From contig OW818679.1 of the NCBI GenBank assembly GCA_942493145.1, forward strand, positions 3,534,001 to 3,598,000: a stretch of 64,000 nucleotides of DNA, read 5' to 3'. Shown one piece after another: positions 10,003-19,600 of the stretch. Source of the stretch: ENR-C20 sp942493145. Its GTDB lineage: Bacteria > Bacillota > Clostridia > Acetivibrionales > DTU013. Made by a program: the position numbers and the translations under genes. How positions within the stretch are numbered: the first letter of the stretch is position 1; every line of letters starts with the position of its first letter. The notes under the pieces are model-generated. The model ran no database searches and was not told where the DNA came from. It saw only the letters and a list, made by a program, of their open reading frames with translations.

Positions 10003-11172
10003 TACACTAATTATACGGAAGAATTGTTAGGTTTGAAAGATGTTTTTCTAAAATCCGTTGTAAGGAATGACAATAAGTTGTGTATTCATGTGGGTATGTA
10101 TCAGCGAATTCACAAATGTCCCAGGTGTGGAGAAAGGACAAGCAAGGTTCACGACTATAGGACGCAGCCGATAAAGGACATATCGGCATTTGGTGATACC
10201 ACAGTCATATATCTTACAAAGCGGCGTCATGTTTGCCCCTTATGCGGGAAACGTTTTTTTGAAGAAGTATCGTTCCTTCCAAGGTATCATCGAATGACAA
10301 GTCGCCTTGCAGCCCATGTAATCAGCTCATTGAAAGAGGTTCGTTCAATGAAAAGTGTTGCAGCCGTTTCTAACATATCTCAACCTACAGCAGCTAGAAT
10401 CTTTGATCATGTAGGATATTCAAACAAGGATTTGCCAAGGGTACTTTCACTGGATGAATTCCGGGGAAATGCCGGTGGAGAAAAGTTCCAATGTATTGTT
10501 ACAGATCCTGAACACAAGAAGGTGTTGGATATCCTTCCCAACAGAAGAACAGAGGACTTGAGCGGATATTTTCTTAAGTACAAGGATCGGAAAAAGGTCC
10601 AGTATGTCGTCATCGATATGAGCGGACCTTATCGGAGCCTTGCAAAAAGCCTGTTCCCACATGCAAAGATAATTGCGGACAGGTATCATGTCGTACGGCA
10701 GGTCATCTGGGCTTTTGAAAATGTCAGGAAAGATGAACAGTCGAGGTTCCATGATGCCCGAAGGAAGTATTTCAAACGCAGTAGGAAGCTGCTTTTGAAA
10801 AAGCCAGAAAATCTCACTGAAGACGAAGTTGCCCAGGTTGAAGCCATGCTTAATGTCTCTGACCGATTAAGGCAGGCCTACCGTATGAAGAATGAATTCC
10901 ATAAGCTTATGGAGTGTAAACGCCGAGATGATGCAAAGAAGCAATTAGGAGTTTGGAACATGATGGCCACTGGTTACAATTTGCCTGAATTTCAAGCATG
11001 TACAAGAACTTTTATGAACTGGAGCGATGAAATCCTCAACTCATTTGAACACCCTTTCTCCAATGGTTACACTGAAGGGGTGAACAACAAGATCAAGGTA
11101 ATTAAGCGAAATGCTTTTGGTGTAAGGAATTTCAAGAGATTCCGGAATCGCATACTGCATGTTATGTCTTGA
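9997..11172 (+). CDS. tnpA: ISL3 family transposase
   Basis: The 391-residue protein is full length. An N-terminal zinc ribbon uses Cys41, Cys44, Cys80 and Cys83 (CPRC...CPLC). A helix-turn-helix follows near residues 115-140. The DDE nuclease core shows SLDEF (Asp153), IADRYHVVRQV (Asp228) and YTEGVNNKIKVIKR (Glu360), as in DDE_Tnp_ISL3. The frame is intact, so the element may still be active. The protein would bind the element ends and carry out cut-and-paste or copy transposition. Confidence 0.95.
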   Translation: MLYTNYTEELLGLKDVFLKSVVRNDNKLCIHVGMYQRIHKCPRCGERTSKVHDYRTQPIKDISAFGDTTVIYLTKRRHVCPLCGKRFFEEVSFLPRYHRMTSRLAAHVISSLKEVRSMKSVAAVSNISQPTAARIFDHVGYSNKDLPRVLSLDEFRGNAGGEKFQCIVTDPEHKKVLDILPNRRTEDLSGYFLKYKDRKKVQYVVIDMSGPYRSLAKSLFPHAKIIADRYHVVRQVIWAFENVRKDEQSRFHDARRKYFKRSRKLLLKKPENLTEDEVAQVEAMLNVSDRLRQAYRMKNEFHKLMECKRRDDAKKQLGVWNMMATGYNLPEFQACTRTFMNWSDEILNSFEHPFSNGYTEGVNNKIKVIKRNAFGVRNFKRFRNRILHVMS

Positions 11173-11178
11173 TAAAAA

Positions 11179-11407
11179 GCAGGTGGGTTAAGCAATATAT
11201 AGCAGAATGCGGAGGAACGGTTACAGGCTGTGAAGTATGGAGAAGCTGGAATGCGGCTCAAGGAACATAAAGGTGTGCCACGATGGCACAGCCGCCGGTG
11301 CATAGGCATGGACGCCGTTTCACTGGCGCCCGCATTGCAGCGAGCCTTTTCTTCCTACAGCCTGTCTGTGACGGAGCCTGATGCTGGTACCTGCTTGACC
11401 CACCTGC
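11179..11407. repeat. Inverted-repeat-bounded structured element inside the IS 3' region
   Basis: GCAGGTGGGTTAAGCA (11179-11194) and TGCTTGACCCACCTGC (11392-11407) are inverted copies with one mismatch, 197 bases apart. Smaller hairpins lie between them, for example GTGCCA/TGGCAC. The 22 bases at 11360-11381 recur with one mismatch at 54033-54054 inside another hairpin. No open frame of interest is seen. It may belong to the ISL3 element or be an independent element inserted in it. Confidence 0.55.
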
Positions 11408-11556
11408 ATAACGCCTTTACAAACCAAAACCGGCAGATAACCAATATCATTTTGGTCATCCGCCGGGAAAATATATCAATATTTTATTTTACTTGTGCCC
11501 CACCCCAACTATTGACGTAGAGCCTGTTATCTTTTATTGATGTTTAGTTCGGTAAA

Positions 11557-12760
11557 TTACTCGATTATACCTGTAACAGTACCTGAACCGACAGTCCTTC
11601 CACCTTCACGGATAGCGAACCTGAGTCCTTCTTCCATAGCGATGGGGGTGATCAGCTTTATAACCATTTCGATATGGTCACCAGGCATGCACATTTCTGT
11701 GCCTGCAGGCAATTCTGCAACACCGGTAACGTCGGTAGTTCTGAAATAGAACTGTGGTCTGTAGCCATTGAAGAAAGGAGTGTGTCTTCCGCCTTCTTCT
11801 TTGGTCAGAACGTATACCTGTGATTTGTAATGAGTGTGGGGTTTGATTGAACCGGGCTTTGCAAGAACCTGGCCTCTTTCAACTTCGTTCCTCTGAACGC
11901 CTCTGAGAAGGGCACCGATGTTGTCACCGGCAACAGCCTGAGTCAAGGAGTTTCCTGAACATTTCAACGCCTGTAACAACGGTTTTCCTGGGAGCATCCA
12001 TCAAACCAACGATTTCAACTTCTTCGCCAACCTTGACTGTTCCTCTTTCAACTCTACCTGTAGCAACTGTACCACGGCCTGTGATTGAGAATACGTCCTC
12101 GACAGGCATGATGAATGGCTTGTCGATAGCTCTTTCAGGAGTCGGGAAATATGAGTCAACAGCTGCCATCAATTCAATAACACAATTGTATTCAGGAGCT
12201 GTAGGATCTTTTGATGTAGATTCAAGAGCTACAAGAGCAGATCCCCTGATGATCGGAATATTGTCACCATCGAATTCGTACATGCTGAGCAGTTCTCTGA
12301 CTTCCATTTCAACAAGTTCTATAAGTTCTTCATCGTCAACCATGTCGACTTTGTTGAGGAATACGCATATGTTAGGAACGCCAACCTGACGCGCAAGGAG
12401 GATGTGCTCCCTGGTCTGTGGCATCGGGCCGTCTGCTGCTGAAACAACGAGGATAGCGCCGTCCATCTGGGCAGCACCGGTGATCATGTTCTTTACATAG
12501 TCGGCATGGCCAGGGCAGTCAACGTGTGCATAATGTCTATTGTCAGTTTCATATTCAACGTGAGCGGTTGAAATCGTGATTCCCCTTGCTTTTTCTTCAG
12601 GAGCCTTGTCTATCTGGTCATAAGCTGTATATTGAGCCTGTCCCTTCATTCCAAGAACCTTTGTGATTGCTGCGGTCAAGGAAGTCTTACCGTGGTCAAC
12701 GTGACCGATTGTTCCGATATTCATGTGGGGTTTATTTCTTTCAAATTTTGCCTTTCCCAT
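11557..12760 (-). CDS. tuf: Elongation factor Tu (apparent +1 frameshift at 11941)
   Basis: EF-Tu brings aminoacyl-tRNA to the ribosome. The N-terminal GTPase domain is intact (GHVDHGKTS, DCPGHADY, NKVD), and domains 2 and 3 follow to the normal end SGTVTGIIE. One extra base at about 11941 (minus strand GAC-T-CAG) breaks the frame after EMFRKLLD; removing it restores LLDQAVAGDNIGALLRG. Total length would be about 400 residues. An essential gene is unlikely to be truly broken, so a sequencing error, or a second tuf copy elsewhere, is more likely. The gene is last in the superoperon and has GGGAGGAG before its ATG. Confidence 0.95.
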
Positions 12761-12833
12761 TGTGTAATTCTCCTCCCTCTTTCTCAGTAAAAATACTGAC
12801 TTATTGTTTTTTGTTGTTTCAATTTTATTTTCA

Positions 12834-12855
12834 CAGGAGCTTTTTACAGCTCCTG
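12834..12855. other. Hairpin between fusA and tuf
   Basis: CAGGAGCT (12834-12841) and AGCTCCTG (12848-12855) form a perfect eight-base stem with a six-base loop. No T-run follows on the minus strand, so it is more likely an mRNA processing or stability structure than a terminator. Confidence 0.4.
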
Positions 12856-12907
12856 AATTGAACCGGTATATGTTGCACTGATATTTCTTTACAACACATT
12901 TATTGCC

Positions 12908-14981
12908 TTATTTCTTTAATACTGTTTCCTGAATGTTCTTTGGAACTTCTTCATAATGGCTGAACTGCATTGAGAAGACGCCTCTTCCCTGGGTCCTTGA
13001 ACGAAGCTCGGTAGCATAGCCGAACATATTAGACAGTGGTACATGTGATGCAATCACCTGCGCACCTGCCCTTGCTTCCATACCTTCAATTCTTCCCCTT
13101 CTCGAGTTGAGATCTCCTATTACATCACCCATGTATTCCTCTGGAACCACAACATCCACCTTCATTACAGGCTCGAGCAAGACAGGTTCTGCTTTACGGC
13201 AGCCTTCCTTGAAGCCCATTGATCCGGCAATTTTGAATGCCATTTCCGATGAGTCGACTTCATGGTACGATCCATCTACAACAGTGACTTTAATGTCAAG
13301 TACCTGATATCCGCCGAGTACACCATTATTCATAGCATCCTGGATTCCATCATCTATTGCAGGGATATATTCCTTCGGAATAGCACCACCGACAATCTTA
13401 TTGACAAATTCATAACCGCTTCCGGGTTCCTGGGGTTCAATTCAATCACAGCAGTGTCCGTATTGTCCTCGTACCGCCTGACTGCCTGACAAATTTACCT
13501 TCAGCCTTGACAGCCTTTCGGATGGTTTCTTTGTAAGCAACCTGCGGTTTTCCAACATTCGCTTCAACCTTGAACTCTCTCAACATTCTGTCAACAATGA
13601 TTTCAAGATGGAGCTCGCCCATACCTGCGATGATTGTCTGTCCAGTTTCCTGATCGGTGTAAGTCTTAAAAGTGGGATCTTCTTCAGAAAGCTTCTGGAG
13701 AGCGGCTCCCATCTTGTCCTGGGCGGCTTTTGTCTTGGGTTCAACAGCTACATGAATAACAGGTTCTGGGAAATCCATAGCCTCAAGGATTACTGGAGCG
13801 TCCTCCGTACAAAGGGTGTCGCCTGTTGTTGTATCCTTCAAACCTATTGCAGCTGCAATATCACCTGAGTAGACCATTTCGATGTCTTCCCTGTGGTTTG
13901 CATGCATCTGCAGAATCCTTCCGATACGTTCCTTCTTATTCTTGGTAGAATTCAAAACGTATGAACCTGAACTCAATTTACCGGAATAAACCCTAAAGAA
14001 ACAGAGCTTGCCGACAAACGGGTCGGTCATGATTTTAAATGCCAACGCTGAAAAAGGTGCGTCGTCATCAGCGGGTCTTTGTATTTCAGTTTCATCTTCG
14101 GTATCAATTGCAACACCTGTTATCGGCGGTACATCAAGAGGAGAGGGCATATAATCAACAACTGCATCAAGTAGCTGTTGTACGCCTTTATTCCTGTATG
14201 ATGATCCACATGTAACCGGAATCATTGACACCGATATTGTAGCTTTTCTTATACCTGCACGAATTTCTTCCTCGGTCAGTTCTTCACCTTCAAGGTACTT
14301 ATTCATCAAGTTCTCGTCTTGTTCAGCAACAGCTTCAATTAAAATGTTTCGATATTCATCAACCAAATCAATCATATCTTCAGGTATTGGTCCTTCTTCA
14401 ATAACCTTACCAAGATCATCCTTGAAAAAGAATGCTTTGTTGGCCACTAAATCGACTATTCCCTGAAAATTATCTTCCTTGCCGATAGGTAATTGAATCG
14501 GGACAGCATTTGCCTTGAGTCTGTCCTTCATCATCTGTATGCAGTTAAAAAAGTCTGCACCCATGATATCCATTTTATTGATATATGCAAGACGCGGGAC
14601 ATTGTATTTGTCAGCCTGCCTCCAGACCGTTTCCGACTGGGGCTCAACCCCGCCCTTTGCACAAAAAAGTGTCACTGAACCATCGAGAACCCGAAGAGAT
14701 CTTTCAACCTCGACCGTAAAGTCAACGTGCCCCGGCGTATCAATAATATTTATCCTTGTGCCCTTCCACTGAGCGGTAGTAGCAGCAGACGTAATAGTTA
14801 TACCTCTTTCCTGCTCCTGCTCCATCCAGTCCATAGTTGCAGCACCTTCATGAACCTCACCCATTTTATGCGTTTTTCCGGTGTAAAATAAAATGCGCTC
14901 GGTCGTAGTTGTCTTTCCTGCATCTATATGAGCCATTATTCCAATATTTCTTGTGTTATCCAAACTAAATTGCCTGGGCAT
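12908..14981 (-). CDS. fusA: Elongation factor G (apparent frameshift near 13440-13473)
   Basis: EF-G is the GTPase that drives ribosomal translocation. The first ~500 residues are normal (AHIDAGKTT, DTPGHVDF, NKMD) and the last ~150 carry the expected domain IV/V sequence down to NIQETVLKK. Between them, within about 35 bases, the minus strand seems to have two extra bases and one missing base (after VRQSGG, where RGQYGH then ...IELEPQEPGSGYEF is expected), a net +1 shift. The cluster of errors in an essential gene suggests poor base calling. The ATG at 14981 follows AAAGGAGG by five bases; the open frame extends further up without a better start. Confidence 0.95.
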
Positions 14982-15065
14982 ATATGCCTCCTTTCCCGTG
15001 ATTCTTACTATCACACAAATCAAAACAGGATAAACGTCGGGATTCGACGCTTATCTACATTTTAA

Positions 15066-15536
15066 TTAAAACCTGTAATGTGCGAATGCCTTATTAGCTT
15101 CTGCCATCTTGTGGGTGTCTTCCTTCTTCTTGTATGCTCCGCCCAAATTATTGACAGAATCCATTATTTCTCCGGCAAGTCTTTCCTTCATAGTCTTCTC
15201 ACTTCTCTTGCGAGCATATGTGATCAACCATCTTAATCCAAGAGCCTGCCTTCTATCGGGCCTGACTTCCATTGGCACCTGGTAGGTAGCTCCGCCGACC
15301 CTTCTTGCTTTTACTTCAAGAACCGGCATGATATTATTCATTGACTGCTCAAATACTTCCAAGGGTTCCTTGCCCAACTTTTCCTTAATAATGTCGAATG
15401 CTTCATAGCAAATCTTCTGGGCTACCCCTCTTTTTCCGTCAAGCATGAGGTTGTTGATAAGTTTTGTTACTACCTTATCTTTGTAAATCGGATCTGGCAG
15501 TACATCTCTTTTAGGTGTATGTCCTTTTCTTGGCAC
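15066..15536 (-). CDS. rpsG: 30S ribosomal protein S7
   Basis: S7 binds the 3' major domain of 16S rRNA and nucleates assembly of the small-subunit head. The 156-residue length is standard and the sequence is clear: MPRKGHTPKRDVLPDPIYKDKVVTKLINNLMLDGKRG, GGATYQVPMEV and the C-terminal KMAEANKAFAHYRF. It lies between rpsL and fusA in the usual str-operon order. In many bacteria S7 represses its own operon; no matching leader structure was worked out here. Confidence 0.97.
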   Translation of the reverse strand: MPRKGHTPKRDVLPDPIYKDKVVTKLINNLMLDGKRGVAQKICYEAFDIIKEKLGKEPLEVFEQSMNNIMPVLEVKARRVGGATYQVPMEVRPDRRQALGLRWLITYARKRSEKTMKERLAGEIMDSVNNLGGAYKKKEDTHKMAEANKAFAHYRF

Positions 15537-15746
15537 TTTACTTCCCTCCTTTTCATAGAAATACTTAATGAGGTACTCGGGACCTTATGGTCCTCGTCAG
15601 CGCTCGTATATGCAATATATTCCTTTATATATTTAACAACATACCAAGCATCTGAATTTTAAACCAATTCCGTGCCTGGCACGTTACATGGTTTCATGAT
15701 TATTTTACACATTACATGTAATTACTATCTTCCACATATATGCAAA
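15537..15746. other. rpsL-rpsG spacer
   Basis: This 210-base gap contains the rpsG ribosome binding site and two small palindromes, GGGACC-TTAT-GGTCCT near 15582-15597 and CGTGC-CTG-GCACG near 15670-15682. No gene or clear promoter is seen. Confidence 0.4.
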
Positions 15747-16187
15747 TTACTTCTTACCGGCACTCTTTACTGCGCCTGCCTTAGGTCTCTTTGCACCATA
15801 CTTGGAACGGCCCTGCATTCTCTTCGCAACACCTGCGGTATCAAGTGTTCCCCTGATTATGTGGTACCTTACACCAGGGAGATCCTTAACCCTACCGCCC
15901 CTGATAAGTACAACACTATGCTCCTGCAAATTGTGTCCTATACCGGGAATGTAAGCAGTTACTTCAATCTGATTTGTAAGACGTACCCTTGCTACCTTTC
16001 TCAATGCAGAGTTGGGTTTCTTGGGGGTAGTTGTCTTTACAACAGTGCAGACTCCTCTTTTTTGGGGTGAGCTCAAATCGATGGGCGCCTTTTTCAGTGA
16101 GTTGAATCCTCTCTGCAAAGCCGGAGCCGTAGATTTGGTCTTAATGGATTCTCTTCCCTTTCTGACCAGCTGGTTAAATGTTGGCAT
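15747..16187 (-). CDS. rpsL: 30S ribosomal protein S12
   Basis: S12 sits at the decoding centre. The protein of 146 residues starts MPTFNQLVRKGRES and contains the conserved TPKKPNSALRKVARVRL (Lys site of streptomycin resistance) and VRYHIIRGTLDTAGV. The C-terminus has a short lysine-rich tail (AKRPKAGAVKSAGKK), slightly longer than usual. The frame is open for 18 more codons upstream, but the ATG at 16187 follows GGAGGTG and matches the family start. It leads the S12-S7-EF-G-EF-Tu group and follows the L7Ae-like gene. Confidence 0.97.
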   Translation of the reverse strand: MPTFNQLVRKGRESIKTKSTAPALQRGFNSLKKAPIDLSSPQKRGVCTVVKTTTPKKPNSALRKVARVRLTNQIEVTAYIPGIGHNLQEHSVVLIRGGRVKDLPGVRYHIIRGTLDTAGVAKRMQGRSKYGAKRPKAGAVKSAGKK

Positions 16188-16228
16188 CAATACACCTCCT
16201 TTCAAATTTTCAATACATTTTATATATA

Positions 16229-16310
16229 TAAGTTGAATCAAGTTTTTTTAATTCAACTTATTTTCCTTGAACTGCTACCCGGCATATCAGCAGTGCCGGT
16301 CAAATTGACC
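16229..16310. other. Hairpins in the rpsL leader
   Basis: TAAGTTGAAT (16229-16238) pairs with ATTCAACTTA (16251-16260), and CGGTCAA/TTGACCG forms a palindrome near 16296-16310. They lie between the L7Ae-like gene and rpsL and could affect read-through or translation; function is not known. Confidence 0.35.
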
Positions 16311-16321
16311 GACTCAAGCTC

Positions 16322-16567
16322 TCAGCTTATAAGTATGCAGGCTGCTGCTGCACCAACTTCGATGCCACAGGCTTTTCCCAATGTTTTCATGGAATCCACA
16401 TAGACGACTTCAACCGAATGTTCCCTGCAAAGTTCCTTCAAACGATTAGTTACCTTGTCTTCCGCATCTTCTGCTACGAACATCAATTTTGCGTTTCTAT
16501 TTTCCACTGCCTTCAGGGATTGTTTAATCCCAACTGCCTTGTTACTGTTCTTTAAATCATCAAGCAC
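16322..16567 (-). CDS. Ribosomal L7Ae-like protein (YbxF type)
   Basis: An 81-residue protein of the L7Ae/L30e/Gadd45 family that binds kink-turn RNA. The family core is visible in KAVGIKQSLKAVENRNAKLMFVAEDAEDKVTNRLKELC and in VDSMKTLGKACGIEVGAAAACIL. The GTG start at 16567 is supported by AAGGGGG seven bases before it. Its position between rpoC and rpsL is the standard one for the YbxF/RplGB gene of Firmicutes. It seems to have its own promoter (16598-16627). Confidence 0.92.
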   Translation of the reverse strand: MLDDLKNSNKAVGIKQSLKAVENRNAKLMFVAEDAEDKVTNRLKELCREHSVEVVYVDSMKTLGKACGIEVGAAAACILIS

Positions 16568-16597
16568 TGATATGCCCCCTTTTTAAGGCACTGAAAT

Positions 16598-16627
16598 ATT
16601 TTATCACCGGGGGGTGATATTTGTCAA
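16598..16627 (-). promoter_or_regulatory. Promoter for the L7Ae-rpsL-rpsG-fusA-tuf unit
   Basis: On the minus strand TTGACA (16622-16627) and TAAAAT (16598-16603) are separated by 18 bases, in the short gap after rpoC. CCCCCCGG in the spacer can pair with CCGGGGGG upstream of the -35 box, so the promoter sits inside an eight-base GC-rich inverted repeat that could act as an operator. Confidence 0.65.
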
Positions 16628-16681
16628 GTAACCATCCCCCCGGCTATTTGCTTTAAAATACACAGTTGCGGTTAAGTCGCA

Positions 16682-19600
16682 TTACTCTGGAACAGCGTTT
16701 ATAGTTATGTCTTTGTATCTGCTCATACCAGTACCGGCTGGGATCAGTTTTCCGATTATGACATTCTCCTTCAGGCCAACCAGCGGATCCACTTTTCCTT
16801 TAATAGCCGCTTCGGTAAGTACCCTTGTGGTTTCCTGGAAGGATGCCGCTGAAAGGAATGACTCCGTCGCCAGCGAGGCTTTTGTAATACCCAGAAGTGT
16901 CCGCTTTCCAACAGCTTCCCTCATGCCTTCCGCTTTGACTCTTTCATTTTCGTCCTCAAAGTCAAATATGTCTATCAGTCCGCCAGGTAACATGTTTGTA
17001 TCTCCGGCATCGTCAATCTTAACCTTCCTGAGCATCTGCCTGATTATAACCTCAATATGCTTGTCATTGATGTCAACACCCTGGAGCCTGTATACCCTTT
17101 GGACTTCCTGGAGCAGATAGGACTGCACACCTTTGAGTCCTTTGATCTTGAGTATGTCATGTGGATTGACCGATCCTTCGGTCAACTCATCTCCGGCTTC
17201 CACAGCGTCACCCTCCATAACCTTGATCCTTGACCCGTATGGTATCAGGTAAGTCCTTGTATCACCTTCTTCGGATGTGACGACGACTTCACGCTTTTTC
17301 TTGGTCTCGTTGATCTTTATCACACCGTTGATTTCAGTGATAACCGCAAGGCCTTTGGGTTTCCTGGCTTCAAAAACTTCCTCGACACGGGGGAGACCCT
17401 GTGTTATGTCATCTCCGGCAACACCACCCGTATGGAAGGTTCTCATGGTAAGCTGGGTACCTGGCTCGCCTATGGACTGGGCTGCGATTATACCGACTGC
17501 TTCACCGATATTAACATCTTCACCCGTAGCAAGGTTCGCTCCGTAGCACTTTGAACAAACGCCGTATTCCGAATGACAGGTCAGAATTGATCTGATCTTG
17601 ACCTTCTTGAATCCGGCTTTTTCCACTTTGTCAGCTTCCGCATCTGTGACCCGTTTATCTCCTTCTACAAGCACTTCACCAGTCACAGGATGTATAATAG
17701 GCTCTACTGTATACCTGCCGACGATTCTTTCTGCAATGCCTTCAATGACTTCGTTTCCGTCCTTGACGTCAAATACCTCGGTGGTCGTGGTAGTTCCACA
17801 ATCCAGTTGTCTTACTATAACATCCTGGCTTACATCGACAAGTCGACGTGTGAGGTATCCGGAGTCTGCGGTTCTGAGTGCGGTATCGGCAAGACCTTTT
17901 CTGGCTCCGTGAGCCGATATGAAATACTCCAGAACATTAAGACCTTCACGGAAATTTGCCCTGATCGGGATTTCCAGCGTCTTACCCTGCGTATCCGACA
18001 TTAGACCCCTCATACCCGATAGCTGCTTGATCTGGCTTATGCTACCGCGCGCTCCCGACTGGGACATCATGAATATCGGGTTAAATCTGTCGAGAGAGGC
18101 TAGTAATGCTTGCGTCAGGTTTTCGCCAGTTTCGGTCCAGGCCGCTATTACCGAATTATATCTTTCTTCTTCGGAAATCAGACCCCTCTTATACATTTTG
18201 GTGATATTCTCTATCTTTTCTTCGGTTTCAGCTATATATTTTGCCTTTACGTTGGGGATGATCATATCCGAAACACTTACAGTTATCGCGCCTTTAGTCG
18301 AGTACTTGAACCCAAGGGTTTTAATCAAATCAAGTACTATTGCTGTTTCGGTGGTTCCGTGTACCTTTATGCACTTGTCGATTATTCTTCCAAGTTCCTT
18401 CTTTGTTACAAGGAATGTTACCTCGAGATCGAAAAGCTTGTCGGGATCACTCCTGTCAATAAAGCCAAGATCCTGCGGTATAGCTTCATTGAATATAAGC
18501 TTTCCGACAGTGGCCTCAATTATCTTTGTCTTCTTTACGCCGTCGAATTCCTTTTCCAATCTTACCTTTATCTTCGCATGAAGCCCTACATAACCTGCAT
18601 CATATGCCATAACGGCCTCATCCATCGAGCTGAAAATCTTGCCCTCACCTTTTTCACCATCACGTTCAATTGTGAGGTAGTAGCTTCCGAGAACCATGTC
18701 CTGGGTAGGTACTGTAACAGGTTTTCCATCCTGTGGTTTCAACAGGTTGTTCGCTGAAAGCATGAGGAATCTTGCCTCTGCCTGGGCCTCTGCTGAAAGT
18801 GGAACGTGCACGGCCATCTGGTCACCATCGAAGTCCGCATTGTAGGCGGTACATACGAGTGGATGAAGTTTAAGTGCCCTTCCTTCTACCAAAACCGGTT
18901 CAAAGGCCTGGATACCGAGTCTGTGCAGCGTAGGTGCACGGTTGAGCAGTACAGGGTGTTCCTTTATGACATCCTCGAGGACATCCCATACTTCATTCCT
19001 GACTCTTTCAACCATCCTTTTCGCACTCTTTATATTATGCGCCAGTCCATCATTGACCAGCTTCTTCATTACAAACGGCTTGAACAGCTCCAAAGCCATC
19101 TCTTTAGGAAGACCGCACTGGTATATCTTAAGCTCAGGGCCGACAACTATAACCGAACGACCTGAGTAGTCGACACGCTTACCGAGCAGGTTCTGACGGA
19201 AACGTCCCTGTTTACCCTTCAGCATGTCTGAGAGGGATTTGAGCGGCCTGTTGCCTGGGCCTGTTACCGGCCTTCCCCTTCTACCATTGTCGATTAGGGC
19301 ATCAACTGCTTCCTGCAGCATTCTTTTTTCATTTCTTACTATAATGTCTGGAGCGCCAAGATCCAGCAGCCTCTTCAAACGGTTGTTCCTGTTGATTACC
19401 CTCCTGTAGAGGTCGTTCAGGTCGGAAGTGGCAAACCTGCCGCCATCCAGCTGTACCATAGGACGAAGCTCGGGTGGGATTACAGGCACTACATCCATGA
19501 TCATCCATTCGGGCCTGTTACCAGAGAGTCTGAATGCTTCCACAACTTCAAGCCTCTTTATGGTTCTGACCCTTTTCTGTCCTGAGGCATCTTCCAGTTC

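Larger units (their letters stand above)
9875..11509 (+). mobile_element. ISL3-family insertion sequence
   Basis: An element of about 1.63 kb carries one transposase gene and is bounded by short inverted ends: GTTGGGGTGG at 9875-9884 and its complement CCACCCCAAC at 11500-11509. No target duplication is obvious beside these ends, so the exact boundaries may differ by some bases or the duplication has decayed. About 330 bases of non-coding, highly structured sequence follow the transposase gene inside the element. The element lies 48 bases past the tuf stop codon, where the terminator of the ribosomal superoperon would be expected. Confidence 0.8.

Noticed and set aside
17919..18757. Long plus-strand frames (over 200 codons) opposite rpoC
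   Set aside because: They are antisense shadows of a strongly conserved gene and match no family.
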